A stretch of 21,612 nt of DNA. Origin: GCA-003244245 sp052390495. GTDB taxonomy: Bacteria > Actinomycetota > Actinomycetes > Mycobacteriales > Pseudonocardiaceae. Positions 1 to 7,584 of the stretch are shown here, in pieces. Location of the stretch: NCBI GenBank assembly GCA_052390495.1, contig JBQTGW010000090.1, positions 1 to 21,612 on the forward strand. The letters are read 5' to 3'. Position 1 is the stretch's first letter. The number at the start of each line of letters is the position of its first letter. Made by a program: the position numbers and the translations under genes. A model generated the notes under the pieces. That model saw only the letters and a program-made list of their open reading frames with translations. It had not been told where the DNA came from and ran no database searches.

Positions 1-613
1 GACAGACGGTGATAACCCTGTCCTGTCAAGGGTGGAGGGCACCCGGGGGCCGGGAACCGGGCCGCGGCGGGGGACGGCACCCTGCTGTGGCTACCGGCAG
101 CACCAGCCGACGACCACGGAAAGTGAACCTTTGACTACACATCCCGGTTAACTTCGAAGAGCCACTTTCACTTGAGAAAGTAAGGGACTGGATGAGCGGT
201 TGAGGGGTATGGGGATGTGAGGGCGGAGATGTGCTCGGACGTTCCGGCCCAGCATACTACGCTGAGCGGTCCTTTAACGTCGGTCGTAACGGAAGAATCC
301 GGTCTGCCGATACTTCTCTTGGGCGACCAAGAGAAGGGGAGCACGTGACGCTGCTGGCACTCGATGTCGATGCTGCTGTGATCGCCGTCGCCAAGTCCAG
401 GTCGGTGCGGGGGCGCAGGTCACGCTCGGCGCCACCCGTCATCTCACCCAGCGCGTCGTCACGCTGCTCTCCAGCACTGTTGGTCCTGCGCGCGGGCGCC
501 CCGCCCAGCGCAGGTGCACCGGCTCACGCGCAGCACCGACGACCGTGCGGATCCGCAATGACCTTACGATCTCCCCACAATCCCCCGGCAACCCCTTACA
601 TAGGAGCCTAAAC
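1..613. other. Upstream region without a supported gene
   Basis: I see no gene here that I can defend. Several short open frames exist on both strands, but they are rich in Arg, Ser and Pro, lack ribosome-binding sites and look like chance frames in GC-rich DNA. A short frame at 16-126 on the plus strand, ending in LPAAPADDHGK, could be the tail of an unknown gene cut by the window edge, but a stop at 10-12 argues against it. The notable content is a strong hairpin at 313-336 and a weaker one at 164-181 (6-bp arms ACTTTC/GAAAGT). The promoter of the methyltransferase at 614 must lie in this stretch, but I cannot place it. Confidence 0.4.
313..336. other. Perfect 10-bp hairpin with a GCGA loop
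   Basis: Arms CTTCTCTTGG (313-322) and CCAAGAGAAG (327-336) are perfectly complementary around the tetraloop GCGA. Read on the plus strand this is a GNRA-type loop, which is unusually stable in RNA. No run of T follows. It lies about 280 bases before the methyltransferase start at 614, so it could be a leader structure, a terminator of something upstream, or a DNA-level site. The structure is directly visible; any role is inference. Confidence 0.5.
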
Positions 614-1435
614 GTGGCTGACGAGCAATCCCCCGACTCGCACTCCGAGCTGGACTCCAAGATCAATTTTAATGTGCCGCATTCGGCGCGGATCTGGAAT
701 TACTGGATGGGCGGCAAGGACAACTACCCGGTGGACCGGGAGGCCGGTGACGCCTTCGTCGCGGTGAATCCGGACATCGTCACCCTGGCCAAGCAGTCCC
801 GGCAGTTCCTCATCCGTACCGTGCGTTTCCTGGCCACTGAGGCCGGGATACGTCAGTTCCTCGACATCGGCACCGGCCTGCCCACGCTGCAGAACACCCA
901 CGAAGTTGCCCAGCAGGTCGCGCCCGAGTCCCGGATCGTCTATGTCGACAACGACCCGTTGGTCCTGGCGCACGCCCGCGCCCTGCTGGTCAACACCACC
1001 CCTGAGGGTGTGACCAGCTACGTGGACGCCGACTTCCACAACCCGGACTTGATCATCTCCGATGCCCGCAACGTGCTGAACTTCACTCAGCCGGTCGGGG
1101 TCATGTTCATGGGTGTGCTCGGCCACGTCACCAGCTTCGACGAGATGCGGTCCATCGTGGCGCGGGTGCTGGCCGCCGTCCCGTCCGCCAGCTACCTCAC
1201 GCTGTGGGACGGCACCGATACCAACAAAGCCGCAATCGAGGCGACCGAGAAGTACGCGGACACCGGAGCCGTCCCTTACAACCTGCGCAGCCCCCAGCAG
1301 ATCGCGCAGTGCTTCGAGGGCCTGGAGATGGTGCACCCCGGCCTGGTGTCGATCACGCAGTGGCGGCCGGACACCGCCGAGGTGGGCGAGGTCGATCCGA
1401 TTGACGCCTATGGTGCTGTGGCGCGAAAGCCGTGA
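614..1435 (+). CDS. SAM-dependent methyltransferase of the actinobacterial DUF574/Methyltransf_19 type
   Basis: The 273-residue product opens with a short tail, then PHSARIWNYWMGGKDNYPVDREAGD, the hallmark of the large actinobacterial family of SAM-dependent methyltransferases (DUF574). A Rossmann motif I, FLDIGTGLPT, follows at about residues 90-99, and motif II-like VYVDNDPLVLAHARALL after that. Substrates of this family are mostly unknown; some sit in secondary-metabolite loci. The GTG at 614 is preferred because AGGAG lies at 602-606 with seven bases of spacing, and because the longer reading frame from 545 adds 23 residues unlike the family. The gene stands alone: a GC hairpin terminator follows directly, and the next gene downstream is a pseudogene on the other strand. 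Family assignment is firm; the substrate is unknown. Confidence 0.9.
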   Translation: MADEQSPDSHSELDSKINFNVPHSARIWNYWMGGKDNYPVDREAGDAFVAVNPDIVTLAKQSRQFLIRTVRFLATEAGIRQFLDIGTGLPTLQNTHEVAQQVAPESRIVYVDNDPLVLAHARALLVNTTPEGVTSYVDADFHNPDLIISDARNVLNFTQPVGVMFMGVLGHVTSFDEMRSIVARVLAAVPSASYLTLWDGTDTNKAAIEATEKYADTGAVPYNLRSPQQIAQCFEGLEMVHPGLVSITQWRPDTAEVGEVDPIDAYGAVARKP

Positions 1436-1437
1436 CA

Positions 1438-1455
1438 GGGGGGCTGATGCCCCCC
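1438..1455 (+). terminator. GC-rich stem-loop after the methyltransferase
   Basis: GGGGGGC (1438-1444), loop TGAT, GCCCCCC (1449-1455) form a perfect 7-bp stem two bases after the stop codon at 1433-1435. There is no T-run, which is common for actinobacterial terminators. It abuts the 48-bp palindromic repeat that starts at 1455, so the two structures may act together. Confidence 0.6.
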
Positions 1456-1502
1456 CGTGAGTGGCAAACGTTGCTCTAGCCACCATCGCCACTCACGGGG
1501 CG
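1455..1502 (-). repeat. 48-bp palindromic repeat, copy 1
   Basis: This element has outer arms GTGAGTGGC/GCCACTCAC (1457-1465 and 1488-1496), extended by CC/GG to 11 bp, around an imperfect centre. Its reverse complement matches 19621-19668 at 44 of 48 positions, counted by eye; the differences fall in the central part and the outer arms are unchanged. It lies between the end of the plus-strand methyltransferase and the broken end of the minus-strand UvrA-like pseudogene, a convergent junction. The likely role is a bidirectional terminator or a REP/MITE-like mobile palindrome. Confidence 0.8.
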
Positions 1503-2230
1503 CCAGCCAGTCGGCGTGGGCCAGCAGGGCCAAGAGCTGGTCCACATCGGCGAGGTGCAGGCACTGGTCGGCTCGTCCAGTAGGTAGGTGGTGACTTTCT
1601 CCGCCATTTGGATGGCCAGCTTGAGCCGTTGTCGCTCGCCCCCGGACAGGGTGGTGAGCGGCTGGCCCAGGGTGAGGTAGCCCAAGCCGACGTCGGTTAG
1701 GCGGTCGAGGATGGCACGGGCCGGGCCGGAGGTGAAGAAGTCGCGAGCCTGCGCCACCGACATGCCCAGTACCTCGCTGATGTTCTTGCCGCGCAGCGTG
1801 TGGGTGAGCACTCCGGGGGTGAACCGCTTGCCTTCGCATTGCTCGCAGACTGACGCCACCCCGGCCATCATGGCGAGGTCGGTGTAGATCAGGCCGAGGC
1901 CTTTGCGGTTCGGGCAGGCGCCCTCGGAGTTCGCGCTGAACAGGGCGGCCTTGACCCCGTTGGCCTTGGCGAAGGCCGCCCGGATCGGGTCGAGCAGCCC
2001 GGTGTAGGTAGCCGGATTGCTGCGGCGGGACCCGCGAATCGCGGACTGGTGCCCATTTTGATCTTTGTAGCGGGTTAGTGCAGGAGGTCTTCCCACTGGG
2101 TGGGGCTGTAGTCCTTCAGTTTGAGGTCGGGGTCGACGAAGCCGGACTGGGCATAGGTCTGCACATACCACGTGTCCGGGGTGAAGCCGGGGACCATGCC
2201 TTCGGGGCGGTTGAAGCTGAAGGCGGCTGA
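1499..2230 (-). pseudogene. Broken UvrA-like ABC ATPase (excinuclease A paralogue, drug-resistance type)
   Basis: Pieces of one UvrA-like protein appear in order but in different frames. SFNRPEGM and the stretch TWYVQTYAQSGFVDPD (about 2225-2078) end at a stop (2077-2075). A second frame carries IRGSRRSNPATYTGLLDP, a zinc-finger region (CPNRKGLG, CEQCEGKRF), the ABC signature LSGGERQRLKLA and Walker B YLLDEPT. A third frame continues LHLADVDQLLALLAHADWLA and stops at the palindromic repeat. Intact relatives are about 750-800 residues. Here the N-terminal Walker A, a large middle block, and the segment between LLALL and HADW are gone, and one zinc-finger Cys is replaced (CPNR for CPxC). At least two frameshifts and several deletions make a working product very unlikely. 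Such paralogues guard against DNA-binding drugs in antibiotic producers. No intact copy is in the window. Confidence 0.85.
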
Positions 2231-2424
2231 GGTGTCGCCGCGGTGGCGGCAGTGGCCAGGCGCCAGCCTGGTAGCGGCAGCGAAACAGGGCAAACAGGGC
2301 GACGTGATGGTTGCCGGTGTCGTATCGTGACGTTAGGTGGTCGGGCACTCACAGGATGTCAGTAGGGGGCTGCGCCAATGCCTGCTGTTGACCTCACACT
2401 TCATTCTGGTCGATCGGAGGATTC

Positions 2425-2772
2425 ATGACCCAACGTCCGCAGCATGCCGACTTGCGGAATTTGCTGTTATGGATCGACCGAATAAAATCCGACTATGAGA
2501 AGGTGCATCCTCGTGAATGGGATAATCAGGATCACAAGAAGAACCTTGAATCGGTCAAGCGGATCCTCGAGGGAACGTCGACAGGGTCAGCAAAAGGCGA
2601 ATTGAGGGGTCTGATAGCGACTGGAGTGATTCATTACATGAACTCTCCCCAGGAAATCCCGAGAGAAGCGCTGCCTGAGATCTTGATGCTCAACTTCATA
2701 GTCGATGCGCTGTGGCCGATTGTTATCGCGCCGAACTATCCATGGTCGTGGCATGATGCTTTGACGAACTGA
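2425..2772 (+). CDS. Hypothetical protein, 115 residues
   Basis: I do not recognise this family. The start is well supported: ATG at 2425 follows GGAGG (2415-2419) with five bases between. The product is soluble, mixed-charge and helix-rich, with no signal peptide or membrane segment; notable stretches are LLLWIDRIKSDYEKVHPREW and NFIVDALWPIVIAPNYPWSW. Base composition is clearly more AT-rich than its neighbours, suggesting recent transfer. The frame closes at DALTN-stop, but the adjacent frame immediately carries FDELTSPQLADFVRYARAAK and ends at 2852, so the original protein may have been about 30 residues longer and a one-base loss in the T-run near 2760 may have shortened it. It lies between a pseudogene and a VOC gene, so context gives no function. 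Confidence 0.7.
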   Translation: MTQRPQHADLRNLLLWIDRIKSDYEKVHPREWDNQDHKKNLESVKRILEGTSTGSAKGELRGLIATGVIHYMNSPQEIPREALPEILMLNFIVDALWPIVIAPNYPWSWHDALTN

Positions 2773-2890
2773 CGTCACCTCAGCTGGCGGATTTCGTCCG
2801 CTACGCTAGGGCCGCCAAGGGTGATCTGATCTACATGTCCGCCCGAATCTAGCGACCAAGGCCGCTAATCCGCTGCCGACGGCGGCGCCA

Positions 2891-2921
2891 CGGGGGCGGG
2901 CGGGTGACTGGCCCGCCCCCG
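2891..2921 (-). terminator. Strong GC stem-loop terminator of the VOC gene
   Basis: CGGGGGCGGGC (2891-2901) and GCCCGCCCCCG (2911-2921) form a perfect 11-bp stem with a 9-base loop. It lies nine bases beyond the stop codon of the minus-strand VOC gene (2932-2930). No T-run is present. Placement and stem strength make it the likely terminator of that gene. Confidence 0.8.
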
Positions 2922-2929
2922 GGTGAACG

Positions 2930-3712
2930 TCACGCCGAGGGCATCGTCCCCACGACGAAGAAGACGGCGCCGTGCGGGTCGGTGATCCCGGCCATCCGGC
3001 CGTACGGGGTGTCGAACGGCTCGGCCAGGATGGTGCCGCCGGCCGCGCGGGCGCTGGCCACCGCGGTGTCGGCGTCGGGCACCAGGAAGTAGGCCAGCCA
3101 GTGCGCCGGGGTGCCCTCCGGGGCGTCCGCCATCCCACTGATGCCACCGACCGGCTCGCCGTCCCTGGCCGCGTCGAAGTGGATGACTGTGTAGTCCGGC
3201 TCCTCCTCGAGGGGCTCGTAGCGGTAGCCGAAGACCGAGGAGTAGAACGCGCGGCCAGCGTCCGGGTCGGGGAGCCGGATGTCGGTCCAGACCAGCGATC
3301 CTGGCTCGGCGTAGACCTCCGCACCGTGCATCCCGGCGGTCTGCCACACGCCGAAGGTCGCGCCCAGCGGGTCCTGCGCTATGCACATCCGCCCGCTGCC
3401 GGGGATGTCCATCGGCTCGACCAGGACCGTCCCGCCGTTCTCGCCGATCAGTTTGGCGGTACCGTCGGCGTCGTCGCTGGCCACGTAGACGGTCCAGGCC
3501 GAGGGTTGGCCCTCATGTTGTTGTGGGCCGATGGCTGCGGCGGCGCGGCCGTCAACCTGGGCGATCTGGTAGTGGCCGAACTCCTCTCCGGTGTCGATGA
3601 ACGACCAGCCGAAGACCGCGCCGTAGAACTCCTTGGCGGCATCGAGGTCGGGGACCGCGAGGTCGGCCCAGCAGGGTGTGCCGGTGGGCCAGGGGTCAGT
3701 TCGGGTGGGCAT
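2930..3712 (-). CDS. Two-domain VOC (glyoxalase/bleomycin-resistance fold) protein, Cfp30B-like
   Basis: The 260-residue product contains two tandem vicinal-oxygen-chelate domains. The first begins GTPCWADLAVPDLDAAKEFYGAVFGW and ends with IAQDPLGATFGVWQ; the second begins GSLVWTDIRLPDPDAGRAFYSSVFGY and ends ITDPHGAVFFVVG. This paired layout matches the mycobacterial Rv0577/Cfp30B group and actinobacterial 'hydroxylase'-annotated VOC proteins, whose substrates are not settled. ATG at 3712 is preferred over the one 33 bases upstream because GTGGAGG lies six bases before it and the protein then starts MPTRTDPWPTGTPCW, typical of the family. It is transcribed alone, divergently from the AlbA_2 protein, and ends at a strong hairpin. 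It may detoxify a reactive metabolite or bind a ligand; the reaction cannot be read from the sequence. Confidence 0.9.
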   Translation of the reverse strand: MPTRTDPWPTGTPCWADLAVPDLDAAKEFYGAVFGWSFIDTGEEFGHYQIAQVDGRAAAAIGPQQHEGQPSAWTVYVASDDADGTAKLIGENGGTVLVEPMDIPGSGRMCIAQDPLGATFGVWQTAGMHGAEVYAEPGSLVWTDIRLPDPDAGRAFYSSVFGYRYEPLEEEPDYTVIHFDAARDGEPVGGISGMADAPEGTPAHWLAYFLVPDADTAVASARAAGGTILAEPFDTPYGRMAGITDPHGAVFFVVGTMPSA

Positions 3713-3829
3713 GGGAACCTCCACTTTCAGGGGATCGGACAGCACCTAGCAAAGCACCGACCCCCGACAACCTGAGGTCGGGTCTTCGCCCGCGCCCGCG
3801 CAGGATCAGGAGAGCGGCAAGCTCATGCT

Positions 3830-3867
3830 AACTATCATGTAAACTATGCACTGTTTGTATGACAGTT
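3830..3867. promoter_or_regulatory. 38-bp inverted repeat, candidate operator/promoter of the AlbA_2 gene
   Basis: Arms AACTATCATGTAAAC (3830-3844) and GTTTGTATGACAGTT (3853-3867) are complementary at 12 of 15 positions with an 8-base spacer. The element is strikingly AT-rich in this GC-rich window and ends 20 bases before the ATG at 3887, just before the ribosome-binding site GAGGGG (3875-3880). It also contains -10-like hexamers (TAAACT, TATGAC). It is a natural binding site for a dimeric regulator, possibly the gene's own product, which has a winged-helix end. Binding is inferred. Confidence 0.55.
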
Positions 3868-3886
3868 GGCATGTGAGGGGTGCTCG

Positions 3887-5452
3887 ATGCAGGACGCCGA
3901 GCTTGCAGAGATCGTGGAGAACCTCCGCGTCATCGGTGCCGACATCGCCGACGTCGAGGTGAAGAAGGCCAGAGGTGGACTCCCGCGCTCGGTGCGGGAG
4001 ACGCTGGTGGCTTTCGCTAACACGCGCGGCGGGGTCCTGATCCTCGGGCTCGACGAGGAAGCCGGGTTCGCCGCGAGCGGTCTGCCCGACCCCGCCAAGA
4101 TGTCTTCCGAGCTGGCCTCGCTCTGCGCGACCGACTTGGAACCGGCACTGCGACCCCTCATCGGCATCCATGATTTCGAAGGCGTGCGGGTGCTCGTCGC
4201 CGAGGTGCAGGAGCTCGAGCGCACCCGCAAGCCGTGCTTCTACCGCGGCGGGGGTATCACACAGGGCAGCTATATCGGGATCGGTGACGGCGACCACCGG
4301 CTCAGCAGCTACGAGGTTCAGCTTGTGCTCGCCAACCGCGGCCAGCCACGGTGGGACGAGGAGCCGGTGTCGCGGACTGGACTGGACGACTTCGCCCCGG
4401 CGCTCGTCGAGGTGCTGATGAGCAGGCTGCGCACACGTCGTCCATACGCATTCGGTGAGCTTGACATAACTGCCGCCCTGCGGCGACTGAAGGCTCTCGT
4501 GCCTGATGCATCTGGCAATGACGTCGCGTCACTCGGCGGTTTGCTCGCACTAGGCCGCTATCCGCAAGAGCACTTCCCCCAGCTGATACTGACCTTCGTT
4601 CACTACCCCTTGGCTGACGGCCCGGACGTCATCACGAGTAAACGGTTCATCGACAACGTCGTCGCCGAAGGGCCGATACCGATCATAGTTCGGGATGCCC
4701 TCATCGCGGTCCGCAAGAACATGACTCGACGATCGTTCGTTCGGGGAGTCGGGCGAGAGGACGTCTGGGAGTATCCGACAGACGCACTTCGCGAGGCGAT
4801 TGTCAACGCCCTGGTCCATCGTGATCTCTCGAGTGACTCCCGGGGTTCGCAGGTGCAGATCGAGATGTATCCCGACAGGCTGATGGTGCACAATCCGGGT
4901 GGACTGTTCGGGTCGGTGACCGCGGACCGCCTCGGTGAAGAGGGCGTCACCTCCACCCGGAACGCCGCGTTGCTGCGCATTCTGGAAGACGTTGCGGTTC
5001 CTGGGACCGATCGGCCAGTATGCGAAAATCGCGGATCGGGAATCCGAACGATGATTGCCGCCTTGCGAGCTGCCCGGATGACCCCGCCCGAGTTCACGGA
5101 CCGACTCAGCAGGTTCACCGTGACCTTCCCCAACCACACATTGCTCGGCAACGACGTAGTCCGCCTCGCTGCGGATACGAACGCGGCGGATCGAACGCCT
5201 GCTCCCGGGTCTGTGGCGCGTCGAGCGGATAGGCGTGATGCACTCCTGGAAGCGCTTGAAGACGGTGAGCGCTCCCGGGCAGACCTGGTTGAGCTGACGG
5301 GTCTGTCCGATGGTGTCGTGGCGCACTGGCTACGCATCCTGCGCCGAGAAGGACTGGTGAGGACCACCGGTGAACCTACCCAGAGCAAGAACATCCGCTA
5401 TCGCCGCACGGGCGCTCCTCGAGACGACGCTGGAGACGCTGGAACAGCGTGA
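3887..5452 (+). CDS. AlbA_2 (Schlafen-like) / GHKL ATPase / winged-helix protein
   Basis: The 521-residue product has three parts. Residues about 10-140 are a Schlafen AlbA_2 domain (VEVKKARGGLPRSVRETLVAFANTRGG, then a run ending ILGLDEE). Residues about 290-425 are a GHKL-type ATP-binding domain with REAIVNALVHRD, HNPGGLFGSVT and ENRGSGIRTM. Residues about 445-510 form a winged helix (RADLVELTGLSDGVVAHWLR). This architecture is that of the COG2865 group, often annotated as a transcriptional regulator or 'RecG-like' ATP-binding protein; several members sit in defence or mobile regions. ATG 3887 is preferred over TTG 3866 because GAGGGG lies six bases before it. The gene stands alone downstream of a 38-bp inverted repeat, consistent with autoregulation. 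The biochemical role of the family is poorly known. Confidence 0.88.
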   Translation: MQDAELAEIVENLRVIGADIADVEVKKARGGLPRSVRETLVAFANTRGGVLILGLDEEAGFAASGLPDPAKMSSELASLCATDLEPALRPLIGIHDFEGVRVLVAEVQELERTRKPCFYRGGGITQGSYIGIGDGDHRLSSYEVQLVLANRGQPRWDEEPVSRTGLDDFAPALVEVLMSRLRTRRPYAFGELDITAALRRLKALVPDASGNDVASLGGLLALGRYPQEHFPQLILTFVHYPLADGPDVITSKRFIDNVVAEGPIPIIVRDALIAVRKNMTRRSFVRGVGREDVWEYPTDALREAIVNALVHRDLSSDSRGSQVQIEMYPDRLMVHNPGGLFGSVTADRLGEEGVTSTRNAALLRILEDVAVPGTDRPVCENRGSGIRTMIAALRAARMTPPEFTDRLSRFTVTFPNHTLLGNDVVRLAADTNAADRTPAPGSVARRADRRDALLEALEDGERSRADLVELTGLSDGVVAHWLRILRREGLVRTTGEPTQSKNIRYRRTGAPRDDAGDAGTA

Positions 5453-5527
5453 GTAGCTCGGGTATAGGGTTCGCGCCACGCAGGGTGTCACGGTGCGCGA
5501 TGACGCCGTTACTTCGTGGGGTTCCAG

Positions 5528-7315
5528 ATGCGTGCTGCGCCGGTTCTTGGTCTTGTTGCGGCTGCCTGCCTGGTCGTGGGGTCGGCCATGGTCAGTGGAC
5601 AGGCCGCGTCCGCGGTGGGTAATGGCGATCAGCTGGAGCGGGACTTCGCTGCTGCGTCCGAGGAGTTCGGGGTGCCGGCGGAGATCCTGAAGGCGGTGTC
5701 CTACGCGTTGACCCACTGGGATGACCGCGACGGCGCGCCCACGCCGCATGGTGGGTACGGCCTCATGCACCTCAGGGACACCGCGGGGCTGCAGCCGGAC
5801 GTTCGCTCCGATCCCGGGCAGAACATCAGGGCCGGTGCCGCGCTCATGGCGCAGTACGCCCGGCAGGCAGGCGGTGAGGCTCTCCCGTCGTCGACCGCCG
5901 GCTGGTCCGCTGCCGTCGCCCGTTTCGGTTCCGGTGACAACCCGGCGACCGGGGCCGCGTTCGTCGAGGATGTCTTCGCGCTGCTGCGCACGGGGCTTCC
6001 CGTCACCACTGTGGATGGCCAGCGGATCTCGCTGCCCGCGGACCCCGGGCTGCCCGAGCTGCCCGCAGTCCTGGACCAGATCCCGGAATGTCCGCGGAAT
6101 GCGGACTGCCGGTTCGTTCCTGCGGCCTACGAGCAAACCGACCCGTCGGACTCGAACGCCTATGGAAATTACGATCCAGCCGATCGGCCGGACGATGGAA
6201 ACGACATTCGCTACATCCTCATCCACTCCACAGAGAGCACCTACAACTCGACGATCAACGCGTTCGGAGACCCCAGCCACGGTGCGAGCACGCACTACGT
6301 GATCCGATCCGCGGACGGCGAGATCACCCAGATGGTGCTCACCGAGAACCTCGCGTTCCACGCGGGCAACTGGACGTTCAACTCCCAGGCGATCGGCATC
6401 GAGCACGAGGGTTTCGTCGCCGAGGGCGCCACCTGGTTCACCGAGGAGATGTATCGTTCCTCGGCACAGCTGGTGCGCTATCTCGCCGAGCGCCACGACA
6501 TCCCCTTGGATCGCCGCCACATTCTGGGAAGCGACGAGATCCAGCGCAGCACGCCGGAGCGGGTCGCGGGCGCGCACTACGATCCGGCGACGTACTGGAA
6601 CTGGCCGTATTTCATGGAACTGCTCGGCGCTAAGGATGAACAGCCGACTACCGACGTGGACTCGGGGATCGTGACGATAGCGCCGCCGTTCGAGGGCAAC
6701 GAGCAGCCGGTGCGGTCCTGTGACCCGGGCGGCCAGGGCGAGCTACTGCCCCCGCAGGGCACCAACTTCCTGTACCTGCGCTCCGCGCCGTCCGACGATG
6801 CGCCCCTGATCGGTGACCCGGTGTTGCACCCGAACGGCGGGCCCGGCACCACCCAGATCTGCGACTGGTCCAGCAAGGCACTCTCCGGGCGCTCCTTCGC
6901 CCTCGCCGGCAGCGAGGGTGAGTGGAAGGCGATCTGGCACGGCGCGGCGATGGGCTGGTTCCGCGACCCCGCAGGAGCCCTGACCGAGCCAGGCAGCGCT
7001 CGCCTCCTGGAGCCCGCCCCCGGCCTGGACTCCATCCCCGTGTACGGGGTCGCCTACCCCGAGCCGGAGGCATTCCCTTCGACGATCCCGGTGCAGGAGA
7101 TCCGGCCGCTCCAGTACCGGATCCCTGCGGGCCAGCGCTACACCGTGACCGACGTCCTGCCCGGCCAGTACTACTACGCCCGCTTCGACGGCGCTGAAGT
7201 TCCTGACAACCACACGCTCGTTGTCGGAGAACGCCGTTATGTCCTCATCAACTTCAACTACCGGCACGCCTACGTGGATCTGAACGACATCCGCTTCGTC
7301 AGCCCCAAGGGCTGA
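5528..7315 (+). CDS. Secreted N-acetylmuramoyl-L-alanine amidase (amidase_2) with a transglycosylase-like N-terminal region
   Basis: The 595-residue product starts with a signal peptide (MRAAPVLGLVAAACLVVGSA...AASA, cleavage near residue 30). Residues about 35-150 resemble a lysozyme-like SLT fold (FGVPAEILKAVSYALTHW, GGYGLMHLRDTAG, NIRAGAALMAQYAR). Residues about 220-365 are the amidase_2 domain: ILIHSTE gives the first zinc His, then THYVI, FHAGN, IGIEHEG and AHYDPATYWNW. A bacterial SH3-like segment follows (FLYLRSAPSDDAPL to MGWFRDP). Amidase_2 enzymes cut the bond between MurNAc and the stem peptide. Oddly, the usual GH(D/S) motif carrying the second zinc His reads ILGSDEI here, so a ligand may be replaced by the His of AHYDP or catalysis may be lost. 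ATG 5528 was chosen over GTG 5516 because GTGGGG sits six bases before it. It is a single gene, with a hairpin at 7465-7484 beyond it. Confidence 0.9.
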   Translation: MRAAPVLGLVAAACLVVGSAMVSGQAASAVGNGDQLERDFAAASEEFGVPAEILKAVSYALTHWDDRDGAPTPHGGYGLMHLRDTAGLQPDVRSDPGQNIRAGAALMAQYARQAGGEALPSSTAGWSAAVARFGSGDNPATGAAFVEDVFALLRTGLPVTTVDGQRISLPADPGLPELPAVLDQIPECPRNADCRFVPAAYEQTDPSDSNAYGNYDPADRPDDGNDIRYILIHSTESTYNSTINAFGDPSHGASTHYVIRSADGEITQMVLTENLAFHAGNWTFNSQAIGIEHEGFVAEGATWFTEEMYRSSAQLVRYLAERHDIPLDRRHILGSDEIQRSTPERVAGAHYDPATYWNWPYFMELLGAKDEQPTTDVDSGIVTIAPPFEGNEQPVRSCDPGGQGELLPPQGTNFLYLRSAPSDDAPLIGDPVLHPNGGPGTTQICDWSSKALSGRSFALAGSEGEWKAIWHGAAMGWFRDPAGALTEPGSARLLEPAPGLDSIPVYGVAYPEPEAFPSTIPVQEIRPLQYRIPAGQRYTVTDVLPGQYYYARFDGAEVPDNHTLVVGERRYVLINFNYRHAYVDLNDIRFVSPKG

Positions 7316-7411
7316 GCGCCATCCCGCACCAGCCCCGTAGGGTCTGTCGAGGTAGCGGCTCGGCCTGTCCCTGGTGTCGTGGGTACAGCAGACTCCGGTG
7401 TGCGTCCGGGA

Positions 7412-7535
7412 TGGATCCGGGACGTTGAGTTGCCGCGCTCGTTGGATGAACTGCGTGGTCCCACCACCGGCGCTCGGGCCGGTGCTACATCCGGATGACC
7501 TGGCGAAGGAATTGCTCATCGAACTGGAGGACTAA
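7412..7535 (+). pseudogene. Possible decayed gene remnant
   Basis: In the 269-base gap between the amidase and the minus-strand membrane protein, one frame reads WIRDVELPRSLDELRGPTTG and another reads LHPDDLAKELLIELED before a stop at 7533-7535. Both look protein-like and the first resembles the start of a small actinobacterial hypothetical family, but they are out of frame with each other and there is no ribosome-binding site. I take them as remnants of one or two lost genes. Confidence is low. Confidence 0.25.
7465..7484. terminator. Stem-loop at a convergent junction
   Basis: CACCGGC (7465-7471) and GCCGGTG (7478-7484) form a perfect 7-bp stem with loop GCTCGG. It lies between the convergent amidase gene (ending 7315) and the minus-strand membrane-protein gene (ending 7585), so it could stop transcription from either side. 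There is no T-run. Confidence 0.4.
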
Positions 7536-7584
7536 CTGCCAGCTTACTCGTGACCGCGCGGGGATAGATCGTTTATCTAACCGC

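Noticed and set aside
231..611. Possible 126-residue gene before the methyltransferase
   Set aside because: Its composition is Arg/Ser/Ala/Pro-rich with no domain and no ribosome-binding site, and it overlaps other equally poor frames.
545..613. Upstream start for the SAM methyltransferase
   Set aside because: There is no ribosome-binding site, and the added 23 residues are unlike the family, while GTG 614 has a good site.
2078..2110. B12-box-like string GGGAAGACCTCCTGC on the minus strand
   Set aside because: It lies inside the UvrA-like reading frame (QWEDLL) and lacks the rest of the riboswitch.
2972..3775. Plus-strand open frame opposite the VOC gene
   Set aside because: The opposite strand encodes a clear two-domain VOC protein with RBS and terminator; this frame has no recognisable features.
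5330..6577. Long minus-strand open frame across the AlbA_2 gene end and the amidase
   Set aside because: It is Arg/Gly/Val-rich shadow sequence opposite clear coding regions.
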